Of a stretch of DNA of 64,000 bases, positions 1 through 11,493 are shown piece by piece. Positions within the stretch are counted from its first letter, which is position 1. Each line of letters begins with the position of its first letter. The translations under genes and the position numbers were made by a program. The notes beneath the pieces were generated by a model, which ran no database searches, had not been told where the DNA came from, and saw nothing but the letters and a program-made list of their open reading frames with translations. The DNA is from Coffea arabica. Its lineage: Eukaryota; Streptophyta; Magnoliopsida; Gentianales; Rubiaceae. The stretch covers positions 13,090,501 through 13,154,500 of the forward strand of contig NC_092323.1 of the NCBI RefSeq assembly GCF_036785885.1, in the 5' to 3' direction.

Positions 1-623
1 CATAATTGGCTAGTGTTGCACCAAGAATATTTATATTCTTTCATATGCAATTAAACTTCATGGGAATTGATTTTTAACTAGCAAGAGGGATTTTTTTCCT
101 CACCACAAAATCCAGTTTTGAATTTGTCGATTACCCAAAACAAATAGACCAAATAATTTGGCATACTATTTTTTTCAAGTTCAAATTTAGATTTTGCGCT
201 CAAAGAGAAAACTGAAGAGATTCGTCCTCAAAACCTAGCTTTAACTGGTAGAGATATTAGTCACGTGACCATGAGTTTCTTGTTTGAGTATCAATCCCTC
301 CCTTGCAAAGCGTGGAAATTCCCATTGAGAGTAAAAAAAATAAAAAATAAAAAATAAAAAGGAGAGAGAGGACTTGACTTGGGCTGAAGCTGCTGCTGTG
401 TTAATGCAACTGTCACTAGGCCCTTTTTGAAAAATGCTCCACAAAATCAAATGGGCTAGTCCAACATAAAGCCACCACAACTAATCCATACTACCTTCCC
501 CGCCATCCCCCTTTTTTTTTATTTATTAATAATAATAAATGTTTGGAAATTGATATCCAGAAGAGCGAAGGTCGTTAAATTCGTTAACACCACTCAACTC
601 ATCAGTCATCACAGCAACCAGCA
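1..623. other. Upstream flank of the HAD hydrolase gene
   Basis: I see no gene here. The stretch is AT-rich, with a short A-rich tract near 333-360 and an AT-rich run near 513-540 that could hold the core promoter of the gene starting at 624. The short open frames in it have no recognisable protein features. Confidence 0.5.
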
Positions 624-3600
624 ATGGCGTCCTCATCCTCATCATTCACCATGCTCCTCTCCGCACCCAATCCCTCACTCTCTCCTTCTTCCTCTCGCAC
701 CACTCTTTCTACTCTCCGCACCACATTTCTTCCAACACTTTCTTCTTCTCCATCTCCTTCTCCTTTTTCCCCGACGGCGATTACCAGAAGAAGGGGAAAG
801 TCTCTCTTGGTCTCCGCCGCGGCGGCTGGGGCGCTTCAGGCTTTGATATTCGACTGCGACGGCGTGATATTGGAGTCCGAGCACTTACACCGACAAGCCT
901 ACAACGACGCCTTCTCTCACTTCAACGTCCGCTGCTCCTCTTCAGCTACGGAACCTCTCAATTGGGGACTCGAGTTCTACGATGAGCTCCAGAATCGAAT
1001 TGGCGGTGGAAAACCTAAAATGCGATGGTAAACTTATATGACTTGTGTCTATATTTTCTTCACTTGTTATTTTTGTTCGATAATCCTATTTGGATTATGA
1101 TTTTTGTGTTTTCTTTTACCTTTATTAGGTATTTTGGGGAGTATGGATGGCCAACTTCAAGGATTTTTGAGACGCCTCCGGACAATAAAGAGGATAGAGA
1201 AAAGCTAGTTGACATTATTCAAGTTGAGTATCCAATTATTTGTTTGCTTTCACTTTATTGTTAATTATTACTTATGCTAATTGCTCTTTAATTTTCATGC
1301 TCAATTCAAAAACTTGCAACAATCATTTCGGAGAGTGTGAATCTTTTATTGTTACTAATTCTTCTCGTGCTTACTTTATTATTAGTTTTTTCATCATGTT
1401 AACTTCCCTGTGAGCATTTACCTTGTCCTTGAGCTTGCCAAAATACTAGAAAAGCGTAATGCTGAAAATAGTGTTTGAAAAAGAGCCAAAATTTAGAGAT
1501 AAAGGTGATGACCTTGTCGTCTAAGAACCATGGCCAATAAATTTAGTTTTAATATTTAGAGTCTAAGAAGTAGAACGATTCATACTATCAGGAAAAATTT
1601 GCAACAAATCCTAAAGAAAAAAAAAAGACAATTTTGGATATCGTGCATGCTGCTTCGTTCTAACCTTCCAGGGAATACCTTTATGAGCAACTGTGTTGTG
1701 CGCACTTAGACCCTTTTGAGGTTTTCAGATTTCAGGACCCTGCCACCATGGCCATTGATATGATATTTTTTCTTATAGATGGAAACGCCAGTTTACTTGG
1801 TGGATCTTGATGATGTTTCTCAGCTATAGCTCTGATGCTGAAAACTTCTAAACCTATCTTGAACCTATTATCAGATCAAGCCCTCTGAAATAGTAGGTTG
1901 ATGGTTAACCGAGTTAGCACCCATATTTTTTAGATAGATTGCATTTTGTAATTAGTTATCAGCGTGACAAATAATTAAGTCTTAAGTGGATGCTTTAGAA
2001 CAAAGGGAGAGGAGAACTTCAATCAAGCAGCAGTTTTTTGGGAAGTCTTTCCAATATTTTACTTACGTACTACATGACTTCCGTAGTATAGCTGTATGGA
2101 TTTAAGGCTTAGAAAATGATGTCGCTCTGCATAAGCATTACATTGTACCTGTGAGCAAGTACCATCCATCACATTTGAGTTCATTAGCACTTCTGCAGCC
2201 GTAAGCAGTGCTTGATTTGTTACTTATGCATTTAAAATCTTATGACTAAAATCTTATGATGTATAAATTAACTTTTCGCGTATCAATTTCAAGTTCATTT
2301 AAACACTTTTATTGTTGACTAAGGTGACTATTTTTGGTGGCTTTTGCAGGACTGGAAGACTGAGAGGTACAAAGAAATAATCAAATCTGGAACTGTAAGA
2401 GCTGTTATTGTCCCTTTCTGTATTTGTGGTTTGCATTCTTATTACATGATGACGGTGGCTTTCTATAATATTGGGCAGGTTAAGCCTAGACCAGGAGTTT
2501 TAAGATTGATGGATGAGACGAAGGCTTCTGTAAGATAGAAATTCTATAAACACAACTTTAACACTCCAGCATGGAACTTAGAAATACGGATCATTTGATC
2601 TGCATCAGATCACCAATGACCTTATTGGGTTCTGACATATATTCTTGTCTGTTCCTAGAATGCTACTTTCGTATGCTTCTTCTTTCTTATCAGAAAGGTT
2701 ATACCTACTCTCTCTTGGTTTCAGGGTAAGAAACTGGCTATTTGCTCTGCAGCAACCAAGAGCTCAGTTGTACTCTGCCTTGAAAATTTAATAGGGATTG
2801 TAAGCCCTTGCTTAGATTTAGTTATTTCCATTCATTTTCTTTTCTTTAAATAAGGTTTTCACTTATTGTAAACTTCTGATTCTGTTTTAGGAGCGATTCC
2901 AAGGTCTTGATTGCTTCCTTGCGGGTACTTCAAACTCTTTAGCTAACATGTTACAGATTTGACTCTGTATTTGCTAAACTTAAAATTTTATTTCTACTAA
3001 TGCCCACCTTATGCTTTTATGCTTATTATCTGAGCATTTCATATGCATGGTGCTCGAAGGTAACTGGTTGATCCTCCTAATTTATTCTAGAACAGAATAT
3101 TGAAGTTTATTGTCATGTGACGAATCAGAATCTGCAAGGCAAACCTATTCTGTGATCTGAACTGGATGATATGGATGATATCTTAGGTATTAGATATGAG
3201 AAGAAAAGTGGAATCTTTAGTTGCTTATTTTGGGTTTTGATATTGTTTAACTTTTTCTAAAAGACAAGGATATATCATTGCTTTCTTGACTGACTTCTTG
3301 AGGAGGTTTAGTTTTCATAAGTCGCTTATAACTGGTCTAAAAAGTTTAATACTAATCAAAATTTTCAATTATGATCTCTTGAATTACGTATTTATTGCCA
3401 CCCTGCTCCTCAAAACAGTTTGCTGAGGATATCAAATTCACCTTACTGCTTGCAATGATGCTTGTTAAAATGGTTATAATGATTTTTAGCAATTCTTGTG
3501 GACTCTTTGACTGTTGACATTACCTAGTTGGAGTCCTCGCTTTGGCACCACCTCAACTCAGGTTTAAAATAGCAGAGAAGAAATATACTAATAAAATATA

Positions 3601-4028
3601 CTTTTTTGCTGTTAACTGTTTTGTTTCTAGTTGTATTTGTGATTCTGATGGTGGGAAAATGTGTTGTCCCTGTAATATTGAAGTATGTCTTGATGTATGA
3701 ATACTTAATAGACAAATACATGTTAACTAAGTTACATATAAAATGACAAATATTTTCACTTCATATGCAGTATATCTACTATGACACCTTTTGATATGCA
3801 TACACTACACATTTAAATGTAATTGTGCATGTATGTATCGAGGTCTATGAGAAAAGTAGGCAGAGGAGGAATAGCACTTGAAAGATAAAATTATGAATTG
3901 GAGTTTTCTGAATACCACTTCCCACAATACTTTCTTTGGTCTTCTGAAAGTAAAGAAGCCGTGAATTAGTAAACTTTGAAACTACTTCCTTGTACTGACC
4001 AAGTGTAAAGACTTAGAAATATGGCATT

Positions 4029-4064
<36 letters not shown>

Positions 4065-6687
4065 TTTTAAGTAGCTGGTCTTGAACCCAGGACCTCCCAC
4101 TTACAGTCCCTCCCCCCTACCACCCAACCCAACCCTGCCCCCCAACTTTGAAATATAGCCTAATCTTTGTTGTGCAAAAAATATTATGATGCCTGGAGAT
4201 AAATTGCAGTATTTTCAGTTTAATTCAATTGATTCAGTAGAATACTTTGTATAGTGAACCTAGTGTGTATTGATTGACCATTTTAATTGCTATTAAAGTC
4301 TCTTACTTCCCCTACTTTGTCTTGGGTTTGCAGGTGATGATGTGAAGGAGAAGAAGCCTAATCCTTCAATTTATCTAACTGCTGCTAAGGTTGTCAAAAT
4401 GGCAAAAACTTTTATTCGTTTTGCTTCTGAGTTACCAATCTGAACATGGCAAATCGAACTCTGCAGAAACTTGGGGTGTCAGGTGGTGATTGCTTGGTGG
4501 TGGAGGATAGTGTTATTGGGCTACAGGTTAATCTCTACTTTCTTAAAATCTTTGATTATAATGCTCAAGACCAGTGGTGGAGCCAGAAAAAATTTTCAGT
4601 GGGGGAAAAGCAACTCTAATATTTTTTACCTACTCTTTTTTCAGTTTTTTAAGGAAAAAAAATATTCATCAACAAGTACAAATGATGCATATATTTCATG
4701 AAAAACATCAAAAGACAAATTCAAAATTATTAATGTAATAATAATTTTATTTCAAAAGCAAACTAAAGCATTTACAATTGCTCATGATGAGTTTTCATAT
4801 TTTGATAACGGTTTACAACCTTTTTACTTTGAATTTCACGAAGTATATTTTTCTCAATATAAGTAACTAAACAATTATTCATCCAAGTGTCTTCCATTCT
4901 ATTTTGTAACCGATTCTTCACTATATTCATCATTAAGAAAACCTTTTCTATAGTAGTTGTAACAACGGGTAAAATCAAAGTCAACTTTAAAAGCATGTAA
5001 ACTAATAGATACACAAAACTCTAGGGGACACACTTGAAATTACATCAAATTTTTATAGGTATTATAGAAATTTAAGGGGGGCAGTGGGGGCCTATAAACC
5101 AATAGATACACAAAACACTAGGGGGCACATTAAAATTACATCAAATTTTATAGATATAATAGAAATTTAAGGGCCCCCAGTGCCCCCAGTGTAAATACGC
5201 CACTCAAGACTGTCAACATAGGCACATTGTTGAAAATGTTTCAGTTTTTATGCTGTAATTATCTGTGGATACCGACAGAAAATTTTAATATCTGGGCGAC
5301 TGCATTTGCTTATTTAGACCATTTTTAAGCTGTATTTCAGCCAAATGTAATGAGTTTAAATAGATATTTTATTAGAATTCTAAATGTGCCACCATTTCTT
5401 TGTCATCCTTCATCCCTTTCATTGCTTTTCTGCTAACATATAAGATGCACAATGAAATTCTTTTGTTGATGATGTGGAACCGAAATCAACTAAATTCACC
5501 TAAAGCCTTTATCCTATTTGTATCCAATTGAAATCTTAGTTCATGGGTAAATCACATTTTTAAAATCAAGAGCTTGTCTATACAATCTTTTAAGTTCTCT
5601 GACTTCGGACATGCGCGAATTAAAGAAGATGAACAAAAGTAGACATAAGAGATAGTAGATTAGGAGCCCGTTATTGCCCATTATTATTGAGTGATTTCTA
5701 AGATGTTGCTTAAAAAATTTGGAAATATGTTATTCTTTTAATAGTTACTAAAATGCCAAAAGCTGTATTTCAAAGCACCTGAGGAGCTGCTTTTTGGAAT
5801 CATCTTTTATCAACTTAAAAAAAACTCAAAACAGAAGTCAAATGGGAACTATTTTCAGCTTAAAAAAGCTATAATCAGTTGATTTTATGCAACAGAGAGT
5901 TGACTTATTATATCCAATTATTGGTGAATTTTTTTGTAAGGTCTAACTTTCCTAGTGTTGGAATGATGTACATTTTTGCGAGAATATCACTGAGCACAAA
6001 GTAGATAATGTTGGTTCACTCAGTCCGTATAGTGTTTCTCACAAGAACTGGAATCATAGAAACATTATGATAGGATTTTACACAAGTAAGTGATTCTCCC
6101 TTCCACTGATTTCTAGCTTTAGTCCAACAAAATTTCCATGAGGAATCGAAAGCAAACTTGGCAAATTTCATGCATACAAATTTCTAATAATTAACAAGCA
6201 AAAAAAAAAGTAAAATTCATTGTTTACTTTTGACAGGAAAGCTAATTCATGATTTTCAGTTACTCTGTGATGATTTAACATGTGTAAAAACTACATTATT
6301 TTTTTGCAGGCAGCAACAGGCGCTGGGATGCCTTGTATAATTACATATACATGTTCAACTGCTAACCAGGTAAGACCCGTTTTTGTGGTATCCTGTTCAA
6401 ATACTTGGGTGAGAGGAATGGGTTTCACGAGGTGCTAGATCAGAGTCCGTTATCATCGGAGATACCAACTGTTAGTATGGTATTATATGTTTGAGATTGC
6501 TCTTTGATTTGATACAGGATTTTAAAGAAGCAATAGCAAAGTTCCCTGACTTGAGTGATGTCAGGTAAACATTGCTGTCACCAACTCCAAGAAAATCTTT
6601 GTTTGCACTTGATATCCATTTTGTATGTCCTAATGCAGATTGAAGGATTTAGAGATATTGCTTCAGAGTTTTGTGCCTGCCAACTGA
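624..6687 (+). CDS. Chloroplast-targeted HAD-superfamily hydrolase (CbbY-like, At4g39970 type)
   Basis: Eleven exons can be traced: 624-1027, 1129-1222, 2350-2394, 2479-2529, 2725-2799, 2891-2924, 4334-4389, 4467-4526, 6310-6369, 6518-6564 and 6639-6687. All introns are GT-AG. The joined CDS is 975 nt (324 residues) and in frame throughout. Residues 1-65 are Ser/Thr-rich with few acidic residues, which reads as a chloroplast transit peptide. HAD motif I is FDCDGV (Asp77 and Asp79). Later motifs are CSAATKSS (motif II), the Lys in KEKKPNPS (motif III) and VVEDSVIGL (motif IV). The order and spacing match plant CbbY-like sugar-phosphate phosphatases, and the recalled Arabidopsis At4g39970 protein aligns along its whole length. 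The expected role is Mg-dependent phosphate-ester hydrolysis in the plastid; the substrate is unknown. Intron 6 holds a possible SINE and intron 8 a hAT relic. Intron 10, the last exon and the 3' flank recur at about 52.5-53.1 kb. Confidence 0.93.
4040..4141 (-). repeat. Possible SINE-like remnant with an ATT-repeat tail in HAD intron 6
   Basis: On the minus strand a C/G-skewed stretch contains GGGTTCAAGACC, close to a Pol III B box, and then runs into an (ATT)n tract at 4027-4066. This is the usual layout of a short plant SINE fragment. No target-site duplication was found, so it could also be a plain microsatellite next to an unrelated repeat. Confidence 0.3.
4572..5202 (-). mobile_element. 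hAT transposon relic keeping the transposase C-terminus
   Basis: The element lies in intron 8 of the HAD gene. Its left end CAGTGGTGGAGCCAG is the typical terminus of plant hAT elements. The right end holds the inverted partner TACGCCA, and CTCAAGAC flanks both sides as an 8-bp target-site duplication (4564-4571 and 5203-5210). On the minus strand 4772-5014 encodes about 80 residues ending the transposase. ILPVVTTTIEKVF, NRLQNRMEDTWMN and LVTYIEK match the hAT C-terminal dimerisation domain. The rest of the transposase is missing, so the copy cannot move by itself. It shows no sign of disturbing the splice sites. Confidence 0.8.
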
Positions 6688-7800
6688 AAAAATCTATCCA
6701 ATATCTTAGAATGTGTACAGGTTGCACTGCCGATAGCCAGATTCACAAGTTCGCGCTGTGTGTCATTTAAGGTACCATCACATGACTGGTATTTAATTTT
6801 GAGGATATTGCAAGTGAAAAGCTAAGCTATCCTCGACTTAGATCATCATTCATTTTGGAATCTTTTATAAAAAACAGACATTAAATTGTATCTCTTCCTC
6901 CTAAGATATTACACTCTACCCAAGTTATTCATCTGACAAGATATGGATCCTCTGTCTCTGTCTGGGTGATTGTATATGCATGTCCCACATGCACGTAAGT
7001 CAACATTATAACATTTGGCAAAACTCAAAACTCCCCTGTTGTTTGGGTATCTTGTATTAATTTATAAACATTGGTTGAGCTTGGACAAGGGAGAAAGACA
7101 AGACCGTCCTTTAAAAAAATCTTATTTAGTTAAATTGTTTTGTTCTCTCTTTTATGTTATAGACTTTACATAGATTCTAGTACCAGTAAATTTCACCAGG
7201 TGCTAACCAAGCTAGCTTGTTGAACCCGGCCGGTTATCACTGCTCTGTCCTGTTGCCTTTCTACTTACCAACGATTACCTGGTGATGCAATAGATGTTTT
7301 GCATTTGTATCTATTGAAACCGACAACTATTTGATTCAAATTCATAAATGTTATGTCTTGTGAAGGTGAAAGTTGGTCATTATGAGTGTCCAGGACATCA
7401 TAAACCTCTTGTCTGTCACTTGATATTATATTTGTGCCTGTGGTATCTCGAGGGATTGGCAGAATCTCAACCAAAATCAGGTTTGCAACAATGAGTTTGT
7501 TCCATACAATCGGAGTCCATGGAAGGTGGATACTTTCTTCTGATGCCCCATATATTTTTGCATCTTTTTAACTACAAGAATAAGAGCAAATATCTTCGAC
7601 CAACCAAATGACAGCAAAAATGGACGAAGCTCTTTTCTTTTTTGAGGGGGGTGGTGGCCGGTGGGGGGAAGGGGAAATCACAGTACTCTAATCTTAACCT
7701 GTTACTTTTTTCTTTATTTATTTTTCTTTGAATAATTGCCACTGACATTTCTTTTAGTTTCCGTCTATGACATTGTCCAGAACTCTACTCTCCAACCGGA
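6688..7800. other. 3' flank of the HAD gene, UTR and intergenic
   Basis: No coding region is seen. The first several hundred bases probably contain the 3'UTR. Parts of 6960-7330 are recognisably shared with 52.8-53.1 kb, for example the run ending GTGATGCAATAGA. After 7500 there is only low-complexity and unassigned sequence. Confidence 0.5.
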
Positions 7801-8000
7801 AAAAAATATATATATATATGGAGAGAGAGAGAGAGAGAGAGAGCTAAGTATTAGTAGTCTATTTCTTGATAGATTCTGCAGGTTGGAAGATTTGCGGGCT
7901 CCAATGTGCCCTCAATAATAAGAGAGAGAGAGAGAGAGAGAGCTAAGTATTAGTATTCTATTTCTTGATGGATTCTGCAGGCTGGAAGATTTGATACTAA
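7800..8000. repeat. Tandem duplication with (TA)n and (GA)n microsatellites
   Basis: A unit of about 99 bp occurs twice. Each copy has a (GA)n run followed by AGCTAAGTATTAGTA, then a near-identical stretch ending TGGAAGATTTG. The first copy is about 7820-7901 and the second about 7919-8000. A (TA)n run precedes the first copy. The copies differ by only a few bases, so the duplication is fairly recent. Confidence 0.8.
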
Positions 8001-8448
8001 AGTGGTTAGACACACGATTCACGGCTTGCTTTGACCCAACAGAGTCGGCCGTCTTGTCTTTATCAGTTTTATTTTATTTTCCTTTTTTGCTTTGGATGTT
8101 GATTTAGCTTTTATGGACCACACCAATAAAATTGATATAAGTGACAAAGTAATACTTTGTGAATCTTGTCCACAAAAAATCAGAAACTACAAAAGCTATC
8201 AGCTGTGTAAGAGAATACAAATGATATTTAGCAACTCACACAAACAGGTTTTGTTTGGTTATTTTTAAAGATTTGGTTCGTTTTTTTGAGTTTTAGTTCT
8301 GCCCTAATGGACTTAGAAAGTTGAAAATTAAAACTCTATGGAGATTGTAAAATGCCAACCATCACTAGAAGAGTAATATATATTGGTTTCCACAAACCAA
8401 TCAAAGACTGCTAAATATATACAAGTTGACATTTGACAAAAAAATCAA

Positions 8449-8766
8449 GGGTTAATTCCACTTTGTCCCCCCAAACTTTGGACGATTACCCACTTAAGTC
8501 CCTAAACTTCAAAATGGGACACTTAAATCCCTAAACTTATAAATACCTCCCACTTAAGGAAAATTGTTAACAAATCCTGAATGCCGTTGGTGGTCGAAGT
8601 ATCCCATTTTATAAGGGTTTAGGGATTAAAGTGTCCCATTTTATAAGTTCAAGGACTTAAGTGGGAGGTATTTATAAGTTTAGGGACTTAAGTGTCTCAT
8701 TTTGAAGTTTAGGGATTTAAGTGGATAATCGTCCAAAGTTTGGGGGGACAAAGTGGAATTAACCCA
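8449..8766. mobile_element. MULE-type MITE, 318 bp, near-perfect palindrome
   Basis: The element begins GGGTTAATTCCACTTTG and ends with its exact inverse. The inverted repeats run inward for roughly 130 bp on each side (for example ACTTAAGTCCCTAAAC against its complement). AAAAATCAA flanks it on both sides as an exact 9-bp target-site duplication (8440-8448 and 8767-8775). A 9-bp duplication and long terminal inverted repeats are the signature of Mutator-like elements. It has no coding capacity. Confidence 0.88.
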
Positions 8767-8939
8767 AAAATCAAATCAAATACCGCTAAACATGACTTAA
8801 AGTTGCCGTCATTGAACAGCAACTTGTAATGGTCCTTCAACAGCAAATGTTTCTACTGAAATTGATTATACCGCTTGCTCTTACATAGACAGTGAGCTTT
8901 CATTTTATGGAGTTATCCATATCACCCTTCATTTGCTGC

Positions 8940-9231
8940 ACAACTCATCCAGCGATCTTGTCACCAGCCCGGAATAAGTCAATGATCAATTGACGAACGT
9001 TTCTGATCAAATGTCAGATGATACTGATCTCGTATGTGATAATTTCCTCTATGGTGTTAATTTCGTCTGCATCAATCATTTTCTGGACAACTCATACGTC
9101 TTTCTTGTCACCGGCCCGGAAAAAAGTCAGTGATCAATTGGCAAACGTTTCTGATCAATTGGCAGTATACTGCTTTCTATCCGATGCTACTGATCTTGTA
9201 TGTTTCCTCTACATCAATCTCCATTTTCTGG
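8940..9231. repeat. Two-copy tandem repeat (about 147 bp) upstream of UGT-1
   Basis: Copy A is 8940-9086 and copy B 9087-9231. Shared landmarks are ACAACTCAT at the start, TTGTCACC.GCCCGGAA, AACGTTTCTGATCAA in the middle, CTGATCT.GTATG, and ATTTTCTGG at the end. The copies have drifted with small indels. The repeat ends 264 bp before the UGT-1 start codon, so it lies in the likely promoter region. Neither copy has coding features. Confidence 0.8.
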
Positions 9232-9435
9232 ACACCGCCTTTCAAGAAAAGATAAAATATTTCAAAAACTAATCTCGATTTTTTGTTGCTGGCAGAAAAA
9301 TCTGGTATATGATAATCAATAATATGGTTGAAGTGTCGTTTTTTCGTATAAAATAAACACTAGGGAAAAACAAGTATGAAAATATCTATCGATATAAAAT
9401 TATTAGAAAACTCTAAAGTATGATTCACGCAGCAT

Positions 9436-9442
9436 TATATAT
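9436..9442 (+). promoter_or_regulatory. Probable TATA box of UGT-1
   Basis: TATATAT lies 60 bp upstream of the UGT-1 ATG, which would leave a very short 5'UTR of about 25-30 nt. The call rests on position and sequence only. Confidence 0.5.
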
Positions 9443-9495
9443 TAGCCCCAGCAAATTAAGCTGGACATGAACTGCAAAGGAAAGAGCAATTAACC

Positions 9496-11493
9496 ATGGG
9501 GAAAGCAGTCGAGAAGCCTCACGTTATCTGCATCCCATACCCTACTCAAAGTCATATAAGCGCAATGCTTAAGTTGGCCAAACTTCTCCACCACAAGGGC
9601 TTTCACATAACATTTGTTCACACAGAATATAACTACAAGCGTTTGTTGAAGTCACGAGGTCCCAACTCTCTGGATGGTTCGCCAGATTTCAATTTTGAGA
9701 CCATCCCAGATGGCCTCCCCCCATCTGAAAATGATGATTGTACTCAAGATGTTTTCCAGCTTTGTCTTTCAATTGAAAAACATTGCTACGGTCCTTTCGT
9801 TGATCTAGTTAGGAAGCTCAACAAAAGGGCTTCAGTTGATGATGATTATCCTCCTGTAAGTCGTATAATATCAGATACTGTTATGTCAACATTCACACTT
9901 GAAGCAGCTCAAGAACTAGGACTTCCAAATGTACTGTTTTGGACTGTCAGTGCATTCACTGTCATGTGCTTCTTGCACTTCCCTCATCTTCGTGAACGAG
10001 GGTATACACCTCTTAAAGGTATGGAGTATAACTTAATTATTGTTCATTTCACATGATTTGAATATATAAAACGAAATGAGAAAAGAGTGGACACGTCTTA
10101 ATTTTTGAATATTTCAGCTAATATGGTGGCTAATTAGGTTTGCAGAAATATATGTATGAACGATACAACCATGTAGTTTAGATAAAGCAAGCTATTGGTT
10201 AAGTCAAATTTTGTATGTCATTTGAAATTCAAGAGGCCTCTTAAGATTTCATAATTTAATAAATGTTTTCCACTTTATTTTCGATTCTGAAATTCTTTCA
10301 AAATATTTAGCACTTTTACCTTCCTCTTTTGTTCTTTAGCATGTCGGACATTCATCTTTTTCATTTCCCCTAACCGGTATAAACTCAAGAATAGTGATCA
10401 ATTGGAAATAGGAAAATCTAAGTCATCTTAATCTATCCAGTTTCCCCAGTTGCTAATTTCCTTCCGTATTCTTTTGACATAAGAAGATGTTGACCGGAAT
10501 TTTTTTGCCCCGTGTCATAAATATGGTCATGTTTTTCTGTTATAATTTACAGACGAGAGTTATTTTACAAATGGGTACATGGACAACACTATTGATTGGA
10601 TTCCTGGAATCACTAGCATACGCTTAAGAGAGATGCCAACAATAATCTGGACAAGTGATCCCAAGGATGAATTTGTGGACTATTTCATAAGGCTAATGCC
10701 AAGAACTTGCCAGGGTTCAGCCCTGATTTTGAACACTTTTGACGAGCTAGAGCATGGTATTTTGAAGGAATTTTCTTCAATGATGGATCATGTATACACT
10801 CTTGGACCAATTCACTTGCTTATGAACGACATGCTGAAAGATGACCACTACACTGAATCCATCCAATCCAATCTATGGAAAGAAGATGATACTTGCATCG
10901 AATGGCTGAATTCCAAGGGGCGTGGCTCAGTTGCTTATGTTAACTTTGGTAGCATTACAGTAATGACTGAAGATCAGTTGATTGAGTTTGCATGGGGACT
11001 TGCTAATAGCATGCAAAACTTTCTGTGGATCATCAGGCCCGATCTTGTTAATGGAGGGCCAGTTGTTCTGCCGCCTGAATTTCTGACTGCTACTAAGGAT
11101 AGAGGGATGTTAGCAACTTGGTGTAACCAAGAACTTGTTCTTAATCACCCATCAATTGCTGTATTCTTAACACACTGTGGGTGGAATTCTATCCTTGAAA
11201 GCTTGTCTGCTGGAGTACCAATGATTTGCTGGCCATTTTTCGGCGATCAACAGCCTAATTGTTTATGCTGTTGCAATTACTGGGATGTTGGCGTGGAGAT
11301 AGACAGTAATGCGAACAGAACACAGGTGGAGAAGGTGGTAAAAGAGTTAATGGAGGATGAAAAGGGCAAGGAGATTAAGAAGAAGACATTGGACTGGAAG
11401 AGTAAAGCCCAAAAAGCAATAAAACCGGGTGGATCTTCCTACTTAAATCTAGACAAGATGATTGAAGAAGTGCTTCTGTCCCCTAAAATTTAA
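9496..11493 (+). CDS. UGT-1: UGT85-type UDP-glycosyltransferase, intact
   Basis: Two exons, 9496-10018 and 10553-11493, are joined by a 534-bp phase-1 intron (GT at 10019, AG at 10551-10552). The product is 487 residues, normal for UGT85. The N-terminal half of the GT-B fold has the catalytic pair His20 (in TQSH) and Asp127 (in IISD). The C-terminal half has the 44-residue PSPG sugar-donor box at 364-407, with WCNQ at its start, THCGWNS inside and FFGDQ at its end. The closing Gln favours UDP-glucose in this family. There is no signal peptide or membrane segment, so it should be cytosolic. The closest family recalled is the 7-deoxyloganetin glucosyltransferase-like UGT85A group; the acceptor is unknown. 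It carries Ser19 where most family members have Gly before the catalytic His. In the box, FFGDQQP differs from the FFADQQT of its neighbours. Confidence 0.93.
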
